Under the pieces are notes generated by a model, which saw only the letters and a list, made by a program, of their open reading frames with translations, was not told the DNA's origin and did not search any database. From NCBI GenBank assembly GCA_027491785.1, contig JAOZGJ010000101.1:1-64000 (forward strand): DNA of 64,000 bases, given 5' to 3'. The stretch is from Thermoproteota archaeon. GTDB taxonomy: Archaea; Korarchaeota; Korarchaeia; Korarchaeales; Korarchaeaceae. Every line of letters starts with the position of its first letter. The stretch's first letter is position 1. Shown piece by piece: positions 48,773 through 58,310 of this stretch. Position numbers and translations under genes: made by a program.

Positions 48773-49897
48773 GTGGAAAATTTTAATTCAGTGATAGTCA
48801 GATACTCTGAAATAGGGCTTAAAAGTTCTCATGTTAGAAGAGAAATGGAGAGAAGGCTCATTAAGAACCTGGAGGAGGCTTATAGGAATGAAGGAGTTTA
48901 TTTCCTGAGAATCGTGAAGAGGGCCAGTAGGATTATCGTCTATACATCGGATCCCAAAGTGAGAGAGGTGACCAAGTTAGTTTTCGGTATAAAATCTTAT
49001 AGCCCTGCTCTAGAAATTGAAACAGATATTGAAGAGTTGAAAGCTGTTGCTTTATCAATAGCAGAAGGAAAGCAGGGGAGCTTTGCTGTTAGAGTGCGTA
49101 GAATTACTAAGGAATTTCCTTTAACATCGATAGAGGTTGCTAAGCTTATCGGATTCGTTATAAAGGAACAAACGGGCAGATCTGTTAACCTGAACGATCC
49201 TGATCAGGAGATTCTCATCGAGATAATTGGAAGAAAGACTTACGTGACTGATGAGAGGATAGAGGGATATGGTGGCCTTCCAGTTGGTACACAAGGTAAG
49301 GTCTTAGCACTCATATCAAGTGGAATAGATAGTCCTGTGGCGGCATGGCTGCTTATGAAGCGTGGAGCCCATGTTATTCCGGTCCACTTTAAGAAGACCG
49401 ATGAGGAAGAAGGCGGCTTTATGAGACTCGTATCCGTATTGAAGAGATTTTCCTATGGAACGGAATTCAAACCTATTGTAATAGAACATGCTTCTACTTT
49501 GAGAAATTACCTACAGAAGGGTGCTAGAGAATGGATTTGCCTCCTATGTAAGAGAAGGATGCTTATCTTAGCTAATAAAGTTGCTAATGAACTTGGAGCG
49601 AGTGCTATAGTTACAGGAGATTCTTTAGGTCAGGTGGCATCACAAACCTTAGAGAACTTAGAAGTCGAGAGCCGCTGTCTAGAGAAGCCTGTACTTAGAC
49701 CTTTGATAGGTATGGATAAGGAAGAAATTGTGAGAATAGCTAAGGAGATAGGTACATATGACATTTCCATAACCTATGATGTAGCATGTCCTTTTGTCCC
49801 AAAGAAGCCCAAGACTAAAGGTAAATGGAACCAATTCTTGAAAATCGTAAGGAAGGTTGGTGCAAATGATCTCATCGATGTTTGTAAAGGGGCTTAG
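48773..49897 (+). CDS. thiI: tRNA 4-thiouridine synthase ThiI
   Basis: Adenylates and thiolates uridine 8 of tRNA. The 374-residue protein has the ferredoxin-like and THUMP domains in the first 170 residues, a PP-loop ISSGIDSPVA near residue 185, a CLLC pair and TGDSLGQVASQTLENL. It lacks the C-terminal rhodanese domain of E. coli ThiI, as in other archaea, so sulfur must come by another route. The GTG at 48773 with GGTGGG upstream is preferred; GTG 48764 is possible. The last 9 nt overlap the 5S rRNA gene on the other strand. Confidence 0.93.
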   Translation: MENFNSVIVRYSEIGLKSSHVRREMERRLIKNLEEAYRNEGVYFLRIVKRASRIIVYTSDPKVREVTKLVFGIKSYSPALEIETDIEELKAVALSIAEGKQGSFAVRVRRITKEFPLTSIEVAKLIGFVIKEQTGRSVNLNDPDQEILIEIIGRKTYVTDERIEGYGGLPVGTQGKVLALISSGIDSPVAAWLLMKRGAHVIPVHFKKTDEEEGGFMRLVSVLKRFSYGTEFKPIVIEHASTLRNYLQKGAREWICLLCKRRMLILANKVANELGASAIVTGDSLGQVASQTLENLEVESRCLEKPVLRPLIGMDKEEIVRIAKEIGTYDISITYDVACPFVPKKPKTKGKWNQFLKIVRKVGANDLIDVCKGA

Positions 49898-50016
49898 CAG
49901 CTTCCGTGTTTCCCGAGCCCTTACGGAGCTCAGTACTCCACAGAACGCGGCCAGGCTTAACTTCCGGGTTCGGAATGGGTCCGGGTGTGTCCCTGGCCGC
50001 TATGGCCGCTCGCCCC
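49889..50016 (-). rRNA. rrf: 5S ribosomal RNA
   Basis: Read on the minus strand the gene contains the universal CCATTCCGAACCCGGAAG, TTAAGCCTGGCCGCG and the GAGTACTGAG region of archaeal 5S rRNA. GGGGC at the 5' end (50012-50016) pairs with GCCCC at the 3' end (49889-49893) as helix I, giving about 128 nt. TTTATAAA at 50040-50047 is 27 nt upstream. No 16S, 23S or tRNA gene is adjacent, so it is a separately transcribed 5S gene. Confidence 0.95.
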
Positions 50017-50039
50017 TCATCAGCGAATATCTAATTTCA

Positions 50040-50047
50040 TTTATAAA
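50040..50047 (-). promoter_or_regulatory. TATA box of 5S rRNA
   Basis: TTTATAAA, a palindrome, is centred 27 nt from the 5' end of 5S rRNA on the minus strand. It also lies about 54 nt from the ileS start on the plus strand and might contribute there. Confidence 0.6.
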
Positions 50048-50097
50048 CTTGAAGGTACTCGTAGGTGTGAACGCGCGGTCATGAGGTGGCCCCCAGA

Positions 50098-53055
50098 ATG
50101 AGTAGAGTTAGACAGCTGACTAGAAATTTCAACCCTAAGAAGTATGAGCCTGAGATCTTAAACTTCTGGGAGGAGAATAAGATCTATGAGAAGTTGAGGG
50201 AACTTAAAAAAGGTAAAAAACAATTCCATTTCCTAGATGGACCACCATATCCATCTTCGGATATGCCTCATCCAGGAACTGTTTGGAATAAAATACTAAA
50301 GGATACAGTTATCCGATTTAAGAGAGGAGAGGGATTTAATGTACTCGACAAGCCCGGGTGGGATACTCATGGGCTTCCCATAGAGGTTATGACAGAGAAA
50401 TCCCTAGGATTCTCGTCTAAGAAAGATATAGAGGAATATGGCATAGATAAGTTTGTTAAAAAATGTAAGGAGCTTGCCACTAAGAATCTTAAATCTATGG
50501 CTAATCATTTCAAGGAATTCGCGGTATCAATGGATTGGGACAACCCTTACAGAACTTATGAGAGGGATTACATAGAAAGCGCATGGTGGGGCGTGAAGAA
50601 GATTTGGGAGAATAATAGGCTATACCAGGGAAAGAGACCTGTCCATTGGTGTCCTAGATGTGAAACCGTTCTCTCTGATTACGAAGTCAGTGAAAACTAC
50701 AAAGATATAATGGATCCCTCTATCTATGTCAAATTTAAGGTCTTAGGAAAGGAAAGAGAATATCTCCTCATATGGACAACAACTCCGTGGACCTTGCCAG
50801 GAAATGTAGCCGTCATGGTTCATCCTGAAGAAACGTACGTCAGGGTAAGAGTAGGTGAGGATATACTAATACTTGCGAGAGCTAGGCTAGAGAAAGTTAT
50901 GAAAGAGGCTGGTATAGAAGATTACAGCATACTGGAAGAGTTTAAGGGAAGAGATCTTGATGGAATGAGATATGAACATCCACTAGAAGATATTATAGAA
51001 GTCCAGAGAGAACTAAGGGATGTTCATAGGGTTGTGCTCAGTGAAGAGTTCGTTACCATGGAAGAGGGAAGTGGATGCGTGCATAGTGCTCCGGGCCATG
51101 GAAAGGAAGACTTTGAGGTTGGAAGAAAATACAATCTCCCAGTAGTTAGTCCAGTTGATGAGAGAGGTAGATTCACTAAGGAAGCTGGAAAATATGAAGG
51201 TCTTCGAGTAAGGGAAGCTAATTCAGTGATAATAGAAGACCTAAGGGAGAGAGGCGCTCTCTTTCATCAAGGAACAATCATACATAAATATCCTGTCTGC
51301 TGGAGATGCGATACCCCCCTAATAATAAGAACAACAGCCCAGTGGTTCGTTAGATTAACCGATTTGAGAGAGAAACTACTAAAAGAGAGTGGCAAAGCTA
51401 AGTGGATCCCTAGATGGGGAGGGGAAAGACGGTTTAGAGACTGGCTACTTGGTCTAGAGGATTGGATAATCTCTAGGCAGAGATATTGGGGTATTCCGCT
51501 GCCCATTTGGAAATGCGATAGATGTGGAAATATAGAGGTAATAGGCTCAGCTAAGGAATTGGAGGAAAAATCGGGCACTCATTTAGAGGACCTCCACAGA
51601 CCTTGGGTAGATAAAGTAACTTGGAAATGTCCTAAGTGTGGGGGAACCATGAGAAGGATACCGGATATAATGGATGTTTGGTACGATTCGGGTATATCGT
51701 TCTTCGCTAGCTTAGGTTATCCATACAAGAATGAAGGGATGTTCAGCGAGATATTTCCCGTAGACTTCATAACGGAAGGGCATGATCAGGTAAGAGGATG
51801 GTTCTTTTCTCTTCTTAGGATGGGAACTCTTCTCTTTGATAGCGTGCCCTATAAATCGGTCTTAATGCATGGTTTCATGCTAGATGAAAAAGGGAGGGAA
51901 ATGCACAAGAGATTAGGAAACTATGTGCCACCTCCTGATATAATTAAAAAGGCATCAAGGGATTCATTCAGGTTCTTCGTACTTACTAAGGTCCCATGGC
52001 AGGATTTGAGGTTCTCATGGAGAGGATTAGAGGAAATTCAAAGGAAGCTGTCGGTAATATGGAATATCTACGTATTTGCGACTACGTACCTCAGAGATAG
52101 AGAAATTGGGGCGCTTCCCCCTATGAGCGATCTAGATCCAGTTAATAGATGGGTGCTTTCCAGACTTAACTCCATGAAAAAGGCAGTCAGGGAATACATG
52201 AACGAGTATCATATACATATGGCGAGTAATGAAGTCTTAAGCTTCCTGCTAGATGATATAAGTCATTTATACCTCAGGGTAGCTCGAAGGAAATTGAGAT
52301 CTAAGGATAAAGCGATCTCTGATCTGTGGTCCAGAGTACTTTATCATGTTTTGAAGGAATCGCTGCCTTATTTATCTCTATTCGCCCCATTGATGGCAGA
52401 GAAGATATATCAGGAATCTTTCAGGCAAGATAATGATCCTGAGAGTATAAATTTCGTTTTGCTCGGCCCTCATAGATCCGAATTTATAGATGAAGAGTTA
52501 GAGAATATGATGAATTATGTAAGAGAAATTGTGAGCTCTTCTGGGTTCGCTAGGTCTAATGCAGGGATCAAGAAGAGACAGCCTCTGAAAGAGATGATTA
52601 TAGTATCTAGCGATCCTATGACCATGAAAGCTGTTAACTCCCTGAAGGATGTGCTATTAATTGAAGCCAACGTCAGAGAAGTAAGGGTTGGAGAACAGCC
52701 AGTTGATGGAAACTGGTCAGAAGCCAGCTTTAGTACAGGTAAGGTATTCTTGAATCTAGAAATGGGCGAGGAAGAAATTTTAGCGGGTTTAGCTAGAGAA
52801 GTTATTAGGAGAATACAGTCGATGAGAAAGGAGTTAGGCCTAACTATAGGAGTAGAGAGAATAGAGATCTACATAAGGGGAAGCGATGCTATACACAAGG
52901 CTGTTAAGACGTTTTACGATGATATACTATGGGACTCAGATGCCAATTCCATAAAAGTTGTGAAGAGCGATGAAGAGGTGCCTAGCAGCTCCTTTGGAAA
53001 GGAATGGAAGATAAATAATGAGAAGGTGTTCATATGGATAAAGAAAGTGAAGTAA
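50098..53055 (+). CDS. ileS: isoleucyl-tRNA synthetase
   Basis: A class I synthetase of 985 residues. The HIGH-like element is DMPHPGTVWNK, the KMSKS-like loop reads REMHKRLGNYV, and the editing domain contains LLIWTTTPWTLPGN and GHGKEDFEVG. WCPRCETVLSDYEV and a C-terminal zinc-type pair (CDRCGN, CPKCGG) are present, with the usual archaeal C-terminal extension. ATG 50098 follows GAGGTGG; the GTG at 50086 is in that site. It overlaps the next synthetase gene by 22 nt, implying one transcript. Confidence 0.95.
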   Translation: MSRVRQLTRNFNPKKYEPEILNFWEENKIYEKLRELKKGKKQFHFLDGPPYPSSDMPHPGTVWNKILKDTVIRFKRGEGFNVLDKPGWDTHGLPIEVMTEKSLGFSSKKDIEEYGIDKFVKKCKELATKNLKSMANHFKEFAVSMDWDNPYRTYERDYIESAWWGVKKIWENNRLYQGKRPVHWCPRCETVLSDYEVSENYKDIMDPSIYVKFKVLGKEREYLLIWTTTPWTLPGNVAVMVHPEETYVRVRVGEDILILARARLEKVMKEAGIEDYSILEEFKGRDLDGMRYEHPLEDIIEVQRELRDVHRVVLSEEFVTMEEGSGCVHSAPGHGKEDFEVGRKYNLPVVSPVDERGRFTKEAGKYEGLRVREANSVIIEDLRERGALFHQGTIIHKYPVCWRCDTPLIIRTTAQWFVRLTDLREKLLKESGKAKWIPRWGGERRFRDWLLGLEDWIISRQRYWGIPLPIWKCDRCGNIEVIGSAKELEEKSGTHLEDLHRPWVDKVTWKCPKCGGTMRRIPDIMDVWYDSGISFFASLGYPYKNEGMFSEIFPVDFITEGHDQVRGWFFSLLRMGTLLFDSVPYKSVLMHGFMLDEKGREMHKRLGNYVPPPDIIKKASRDSFRFFVLTKVPWQDLRFSWRGLEEIQRKLSVIWNIYVFATTYLRDREIGALPPMSDLDPVNRWVLSRLNSMKKAVREYMNEYHIHMASNEVLSFLLDDISHLYLRVARRKLRSKDKAISDLWSRVLYHVLKESLPYLSLFAPLMAEKIYQESFRQDNDPESINFVLLGPHRSEFIDEELENMMNYVREIVSSSGFARSNAGIKKRQPLKEMIIVSSDPMTMKAVNSLKDVLLIEANVREVRVGEQPVDGNWSEASFSTGKVFLNLEMGEEEILAGLAREVIRRIQSMRKELGLTIGVERIEIYIRGSDAIHKAVKTFYDDILWDSDANSIKVVKSDEEVPSSSFGKEWKINNEKVFIWIKKVK

Positions 53056-54311
53056 GAGTCCATGGATGGGTCAGCGAAGTTAGAGATTTAGGGAGAGTCA
53101 GGTTTATAGTCTTAAGAAACTGGAATGAGAAAATACAGTTAACACTGAAGAAAGGCGTTACACCGGACGATCTATTCGATATAGCTGGGAGTCTAACTCA
53201 AGAATCCGTTATAGAAGCTGTTGGTAAGGAGGTGAAGGAAAAGAGAGCTAGGTCTGTTGATAGAGAGATATTACCTAGAACAATCAGAGTCCATTCCATA
53301 TCTCAACCTAAACTCCCTTTAGATCCAAATTGGAAAGTCCCCGCTTTACTATCCACTAGGTTGGACAATAGGCCCTTGGATCTTAGAAGGCCAAAAATAC
53401 AGGCTATATTTAAGATAGAATCTTCTCTTGTTGCTGGAATGGAAGAATGGTTGAGAGATAATGGCTTTCTAAGGGTATTTACCCCCGCTATAATAGGAGC
53501 TGCTAGTGAAAGCGGAGCAGAAGTGTTCAAGGTTCAATACTTTAACAGAGATGCTTATTTAAGGCAGGATCCACAGCTTCATAGACAGCTAACTATATTA
53601 GGAGGCTTTGAGAGGATATATGATTTAGGAGTTAATTGGAGAGCGGAGCTCAGCCATACTCCAAGGCATTTGAGCGAATTCAGATCGATGGCTGTGGAGT
53701 TGGCTTTTATAGAGAATGAGCAAGATACTATGAGGATAGAAGAAGAGCTCATCAAGGCTGGGATAAGGAAGATCATTGAGGAGAGGGAGAAAGAATTAGA
53801 GCTCCTTGGTATAGAGTTAAGCTTACCTAGGACGCCTTTTCCCGAGCTGAGATTCCCTCAAATATATGAAATATTGGAGGAGATGGGAAAGGAGATAGAG
53901 TATGGAGAAGATTATGATACAGAATCAGAAAAGCTTCTCTGGGAATATGTTAAGCAGGAATACAATACAGATTTCTTTTTCGTGAATAGATTTCCCTTTA
54001 AAGCGAAACCTTTCTATGTAATGAGAGAGGACGATCTATGGGCTAGAAGTGTAGATTTGTTATATAAAGGTTTAGAACTTAGCTCTGGCGGCCAAAGGGA
54101 GCATAGATATGATGTATTAATCTCCCAAATTATGGAAAAGGGCCTGAATCCAAAGAACCTAGAATGGTTCACTAGATTTTTCTCTTATGGAGCGCCTCCC
54201 CATGGAGGATTTGCTATAGGAATAGAGAGATTGATCATGAAACTGCTCGACCTAGATAATATAAAAGAGGCAGCCCTCTTCCCCAGAGACCCTGAAAGGG
54301 TACTGCCTTAA
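53034..54311 (+). CDS. aspS: aspartyl-tRNA synthetase (archaeal type)
   Basis: A class IIb synthetase of 425 residues. An N-terminal OB fold (VHGWVSEVRDLGRVRFIVLRN) binds the anticodon; the catalytic core has motif 2 NWRAELSHTPRHLSEF and motif 3 GGFAIGIERL. The usual QSPQLYKQ reads RQDPQLHRQ, so two normally conserved residues differ (Tyr to His, Lys to Arg). Whether it charges only tRNA-Asp or also tRNA-Asn cannot be told from the sequence; no asparaginyl-specific transamidase is in the window. Start ATG lies inside ileS with AAGGTG upstream. Confidence 0.9.
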   Translation: MDKESEVRVHGWVSEVRDLGRVRFIVLRNWNEKIQLTLKKGVTPDDLFDIAGSLTQESVIEAVGKEVKEKRARSVDREILPRTIRVHSISQPKLPLDPNWKVPALLSTRLDNRPLDLRRPKIQAIFKIESSLVAGMEEWLRDNGFLRVFTPAIIGAASESGAEVFKVQYFNRDAYLRQDPQLHRQLTILGGFERIYDLGVNWRAELSHTPRHLSEFRSMAVELAFIENEQDTMRIEEELIKAGIRKIIEEREKELELLGIELSLPRTPFPELRFPQIYEILEEMGKEIEYGEDYDTESEKLLWEYVKQEYNTDFFFVNRFPFKAKPFYVMREDDLWARSVDLLYKGLELSSGGQREHRYDVLISQIMEKGLNPKNLEWFTRFFSYGAPPHGGFAIGIERLIMKLLDLDNIKEAALFPRDPERVLP

Positions 54312-54380
54312 ATTCAGGAATAAAAATTCGGCGATAGCCGTCCAAACATAAAAATAGGTTCTCGATATGAGAAGTTTGAC

Positions 54381-56861
54381 ATGTGGAAAAGAAGAGTTCT
54401 TGCAATAGTAGCAGCATTACTAGTGCTGTTTATGGGATTTCCGAGGACCCTAGCGCAGCCTACAGGTTATATTAAGTATTATGGTGATGTACTCATCCCT
54501 AATACAAATAGTTCCTCTCAACTAGAGGTCTTGGAGGCTGAAATATATAGGGTTTACATATTAGCTAAGGTAGGTGAAAACGGCCTATTTGATTTAATAG
54601 AACATAATTCTACGTTTAATACAGTACTAATTAATGGAACTAACGTAACATTTGTCCTCAGGAAATCTTCTTCCATATATCAGCCAGTCAGGCATGGGAA
54701 TATTTCTAGGACCTCTAATCTGACGAAATATGGGTTAGTAGGTCCTTTCTTAGTTAGAATTTCCCAAGGGAAGATATTAGAAGTCTCTAAGATATCTAAT
54801 TTTGCCCCTCAAATAGAACTCCTAGAAGCGAAAGTCGGCGAAGAAGCTCGAGCTTTAATAGAAGGGAGGAATTTATCCGGCTTCTGGTATGAAGGTCTTA
54901 ATGGATGGGTTTTTCACCTGAACTGGACGCAGCCTGGAAATTTATCGGCCATTATAATACATAGAAATGGTACGATAATACCCTTCCGTGCAATTTTACA
55001 TGCTCTAAGTAGAGACATATCATTTAACATGAGCGGCAGCCCGTATGAGTGGGTACATATATCTATATCGAATGATTCGATATATCTTGATGCCAGAAGC
55101 ATCACTCTATCAGCCGTCAAACAGGTTAATGAGCTACCAATAGGGGAATTCTTTGGTTTCTATAAGTACAATTCTAGTGTCTTTCTTGTACATGAGACCA
55201 AGCTAAGGCATCTTTTATATAATGTAGTTACACCTGAAAAATGCAAAACTTGCATCATTGGAGGAGTAACTTACGTAGTAGATACTAATTTCAAATTGAA
55301 TATCAAGTTAGATATGCCGAGCGAAGGTATTGGTGGCTCTTTCATCCCTCTGACAGTATACCTGCCTGAAAATGTAACAAACGCAACTCTCTATGTTCCT
55401 GGGAAGAGAGCTATAATGCTAAATAGACTGGAAGTACCCTATCGTCTAATGCTATCCCTACCTCCTGTTAATGCCGATATTAAGGATTATGTCTATCTCA
55501 CCGCATACTCCAGTAATGGAGTATATGGCTTAAGAGAAAGTTTGAATATTCTTAAGGCATATGAAGCTAAATTGCTTAACGAAACTAGCATTTTCTTAGT
55601 TGGAGGTAGGGGTAACTTATACGTGTCAGTTGCAAACTTTGCGGCAGAGCCAATATCCCTAACTGATGCCCAAATAAACCTTACAACAAAGAAAGGAGAA
55701 GTATTATCTCTCAGATTTCCTCTCTCTATAAATTTACGAGGCAATAGCTCCCAAAGGATAATTCTGCCCTTAAATCTTCCTACAGGAGATTACGAAGCTG
55801 CAATTTCATTGGATATAAGGGACCATCTTGGGCATACGACTACAATATATGTGGGAGAGATATCTATCGTATCAACGGGGAGAGATCCCCTCAATACAGT
55901 AGTAACTTTGTCTCCCGCCACTCCTAACGTAGGAGACAAAGTTAAGCTCGGGATCACAATAACAAGTATGATCCCCCTAAGCGAGATCTTGGTAAGCACA
56001 AATGCCAGTAGTAACTTAGAACCAGTTTCAGAGACATCTAAGATACTTAAGGAAGTACCCGAGGGAAGCACTAAAAAGCTGAGCTTCCTGTTTAAGGCAA
56101 AGAACATCGGTCCTGCTAAGATATCCGTCCTGTTTTACTATAGAATAAAGGGCGAGAACTTCCAGAGATTTTATACCAAGGAAATTAAAGTACCCATAGG
56201 GGGCGTGCCGGGAAAAGCTTCTGTCGAGGTATCGGAGTCTAAAGTAAAAGTTGGTGAGAAGATTACTATTGATGTGAGAGTTGAGGATGTATCAGGAAAT
56301 CTGACAGTAGAACTCCCAAGAGAACTAGCTATAATAGAAGCTAATGGTAGGATTAAGGGGAACAGCATCGAGAGTACTGCCCCAGGAGAGATAAGAATAG
56401 TTGGGGCATTTAGAGAAAGTGGCGAATACACATTACCTACTTATGTATTGATTAATGGAAGTCTGTTAGTACCTTCTAATACCATTACCGTAAAGGTCAT
56501 CAGTAAGAGCAACGTAGGATACTTGGAAAAGGCTCTTAGATCTAAATTAGCCGACTTAATGAGAAGGTATAAGACATTAAAGGAAACTTCCGGTGGTTTG
56601 AGTCCTGATGAGAGGAGGAAGCTTGATCTAATAGAAAAGTCATTAGAGGAAATTGAGAGCTCGATAAATAGGGGAGAATTTGATAAGGCCAGTAAAATGC
56701 TGTCAAGTGTGGAGAATGAGATATCGTCCATGGAGGAGCATGCATTTTCCTCATTAGACCAAATTATGAGCGGCTTTATATATTTCCTCATTGGAGCCGG
56801 AATAGCTTCTGCTTTCCTCCTTGCTATTAGATTAAGAAAGGGAGAAAAGCATGGATCTTGA
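54381..56861 (+). CDS. large exported protein with C-terminal membrane anchor
   Basis: I do not recognise this 826-residue protein. A signal peptide (about 1-25, VLAIVAALLVLFMGF then LAQP) precedes a long beta-rich external region with many Asn-X-Ser/Thr sites and repeated Ig-like/CARDB-like segments around residues 410-705. The last 110 residues form a charged coiled coil (about 715-785), a membrane span (790-812) and a short basic tail. The domain order resembles archaeal cell-surface or envelope-associated proteins. The 3' end overlaps the degenerate DHH gene by 11 nt, an unexpected coupling of surface and nucleic-acid-type proteins. Confidence 0.78.
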   Translation: MWKRRVLAIVAALLVLFMGFPRTLAQPTGYIKYYGDVLIPNTNSSSQLEVLEAEIYRVYILAKVGENGLFDLIEHNSTFNTVLINGTNVTFVLRKSSSIYQPVRHGNISRTSNLTKYGLVGPFLVRISQGKILEVSKISNFAPQIELLEAKVGEEARALIEGRNLSGFWYEGLNGWVFHLNWTQPGNLSAIIIHRNGTIIPFRAILHALSRDISFNMSGSPYEWVHISISNDSIYLDARSITLSAVKQVNELPIGEFFGFYKYNSSVFLVHETKLRHLLYNVVTPEKCKTCIIGGVTYVVDTNFKLNIKLDMPSEGIGGSFIPLTVYLPENVTNATLYVPGKRAIMLNRLEVPYRLMLSLPPVNADIKDYVYLTAYSSNGVYGLRESLNILKAYEAKLLNETSIFLVGGRGNLYVSVANFAAEPISLTDAQINLTTKKGEVLSLRFPLSINLRGNSSQRIILPLNLPTGDYEAAISLDIRDHLGHTTTIYVGEISIVSTGRDPLNTVVTLSPATPNVGDKVKLGITITSMIPLSEILVSTNASSNLEPVSETSKILKEVPEGSTKKLSFLFKAKNIGPAKISVLFYYRIKGENFQRFYTKEIKVPIGGVPGKASVEVSESKVKVGEKITIDVRVEDVSGNLTVELPRELAIIEANGRIKGNSIESTAPGEIRIVGAFRESGEYTLPTYVLINGSLLVPSNTITVKVISKSNVGYLEKALRSKLADLMRRYKTLKETSGGLSPDERRKLDLIEKSLEEIESSINRGEFDKASKMLSSVENEISSMEEHAFSSLDQIMSGFIYFLIGAGIASAFLLAIRLRKGEKHGS

Positions 56862-57903
56862 TTCTTGGGCTAGAGAGGCGTATCGACTATTTGAATCTGG
56901 GATCTCCGGAGCGAGCAAGGCGGGAGTTATCTTCCCGCCAACACCTGATGGCATATCCTCTGCTGTCATAATAGCCGAGATACTCTCGCAGAAAGGATTG
57001 GAATCTGATTTCATAGTCTCGACGCCTGAGAATTTGCTAGATGCCATTGAATCATGCGTTGGAAAGTGCGATTCAATGATTTTCTTAGACCTGCCACCGC
57101 ATGGAAAGGGACCATTGCAAGTTTCCACTGAATTTTATAAGAGTACTATTATTATCGACCATGGTTCCTTGAGCTTTTCAAACTACAATTATGGGAGAAG
57201 TGTTATTAGGATAAATGCTGATATAGGAGGCATATCCACTGGCTTATTAGCATACTTCATTGCCTTACAGGTGAGTGAGAATAACGATATACTATCTTGG
57301 GTAGCAGCATCTGGATTCTATGGTGAATGTACCTCCAACCTATGCATAGATCTAGAAAAGAAGGCGATTTTATCATGGCCTGAGCTCATGGGGGGAAATT
57401 CCCTAGATAGAATATGGCAAATTCTTGTAGCATCATCCTATTTGGGAGAGGAATGGGTGCTCCTCGCCGTATCAGCTTTACAGGAATCATTTGATGATCC
57501 AAGCTGGTTTTTGAATGGAAATTCTGCAACTGCTAGCATTATAAGAAGTAAAGTGGAGGAGGTGCGGTCTGAGATAAGAGATATATTAGATGAGCCATAC
57601 CTCAAAAGGAGAAATTTCGGAGCGTGGGAGTCCCCAGAGCCATACCAGAGGTTCGTTTTATCTATGCTAGCGAGAAAAGAAATCGTAGAAAATGCCTTAT
57701 CTTTCTTCTACGATCCACCTCTTGGACTCATTTATTTAGTAGGGGACCCTAACATAGATCTATATGAAAAGATGTCCAGTTACTTAGAAAACTCTGAATG
57801 CTCTATCTTCGGAGGGAAAGGTTTCCTTTCTATAATAGTGGACTCCGAGTTTTTAAGGGATCTAATATACTCATTAAGCCGAAGGATCGATGAAGGGCTT
57901 TAA
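56851..57903 (+). CDS. degenerate DHH-family (RecJ/GAN/Cdc45-like) protein
   Basis: This 350-residue protein has the outline of a DHH phosphoesterase. FPPTPDGISSAVI (residues 28-40) stands where D-x-D-G-x-x-S is expected, IFLDLPP (Asp80) where the next metal Asp lies, IIDHGSL (Asp103-His104-Gly105) where DHH lies, and INADIGGISTGLLAY follows. Two metal ligands (the first Asp and second His) are missing, so nuclease or phosphodiesterase activity is unlikely. A DHHA1-like C-terminal domain may be present. Inactive relatives of this family include Cdc45 and archaeal RecJ-like replisome proteins; assignment to that group is only inference. Confidence 0.6.
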   Translation: MDLDSWAREAYRLFESGISGASKAGVIFPPTPDGISSAVIIAEILSQKGLESDFIVSTPENLLDAIESCVGKCDSMIFLDLPPHGKGPLQVSTEFYKSTIIIDHGSLSFSNYNYGRSVIRINADIGGISTGLLAYFIALQVSENNDILSWVAASGFYGECTSNLCIDLEKKAILSWPELMGGNSLDRIWQILVASSYLGEEWVLLAVSALQESFDDPSWFLNGNSATASIIRSKVEEVRSEIRDILDEPYLKRRNFGAWESPEPYQRFVLSMLARKEIVENALSFFYDPPLGLIYLVGDPNIDLYEKMSSYLENSECSIFGGKGFLSIIVDSEFLRDLIYSLSRRIDEGL

Positions 57904-57976
57904 CTATAATCTCCAGCGGCAGGATTATATGTTGTGTTTCTACTATCCAACATAGCCCATGGGAGGATGAGATGGT

Positions 57977-58309
57977 TTGCCGATTCGTGTCGCTGTTGCC
58001 ACAGATGATGGTAAGACTTTGAAGGATGGATCCTTCCATGATGCCAAGTTCTTTGCTATATACGATGTACTGGGTAGAAGCCCTACAAAAGTAGATACGA
58101 GAGTAAATACTAGGAAGGGAAGTAAGAGAGGACCTACTTCCGTCCTTGAAATTCTTAGGGACTGTGAGGTTCTCATAGCCAAGAAATTTGACGCCGAATT
58201 AAGGGAGGTTGTAGAGGCTAGAGGGATTATAGCTCTAGAGACCGATAAGGAAGATGTAGAATCGGCTGTTTTGGAAATAGCTGAAAAGATATCTAGGTTG
58301 AGCGGATAA
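57977..58309 (+). CDS. NifX/NifB-type dinitrogenase-cofactor-binding domain protein
   Basis: This 110-residue single-domain protein of the dinitrogenase iron-molybdenum cofactor family (NifX, NafY, C-terminal NifB fold) opens with IRVAVATDDGKTLKDGSFHDAKFFAIYD and contains LRDCEVLIAKKFD. In archaea without nitrogenase such small proteins are common and their role is not settled. The TTG start follows GGGAGGATGAG. It is 1 nt before the Thg1-like gene. No nif genes are present, so nitrogen fixation should not be inferred. Confidence 0.8.
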   Translation: MPIRVAVATDDGKTLKDGSFHDAKFFAIYDVLGRSPTKVDTRVNTRKGSKRGPTSVLEILRDCEVLIAKKFDAELREVVEARGIIALETDKEDVESAVLEIAEKISRLSG

Positions 58310-58310
58310 C

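Noticed and set aside
49857-50084. Open frame over the 5S rRNA region
   Set aside because: It overlaps both the thiI end and 5S rRNA; no protein features.
57977-58309. Evidence for nitrogen fixation
   Set aside because: Only a lone NifX-type domain is present; no nifHDK or NifB radical-SAM domain.
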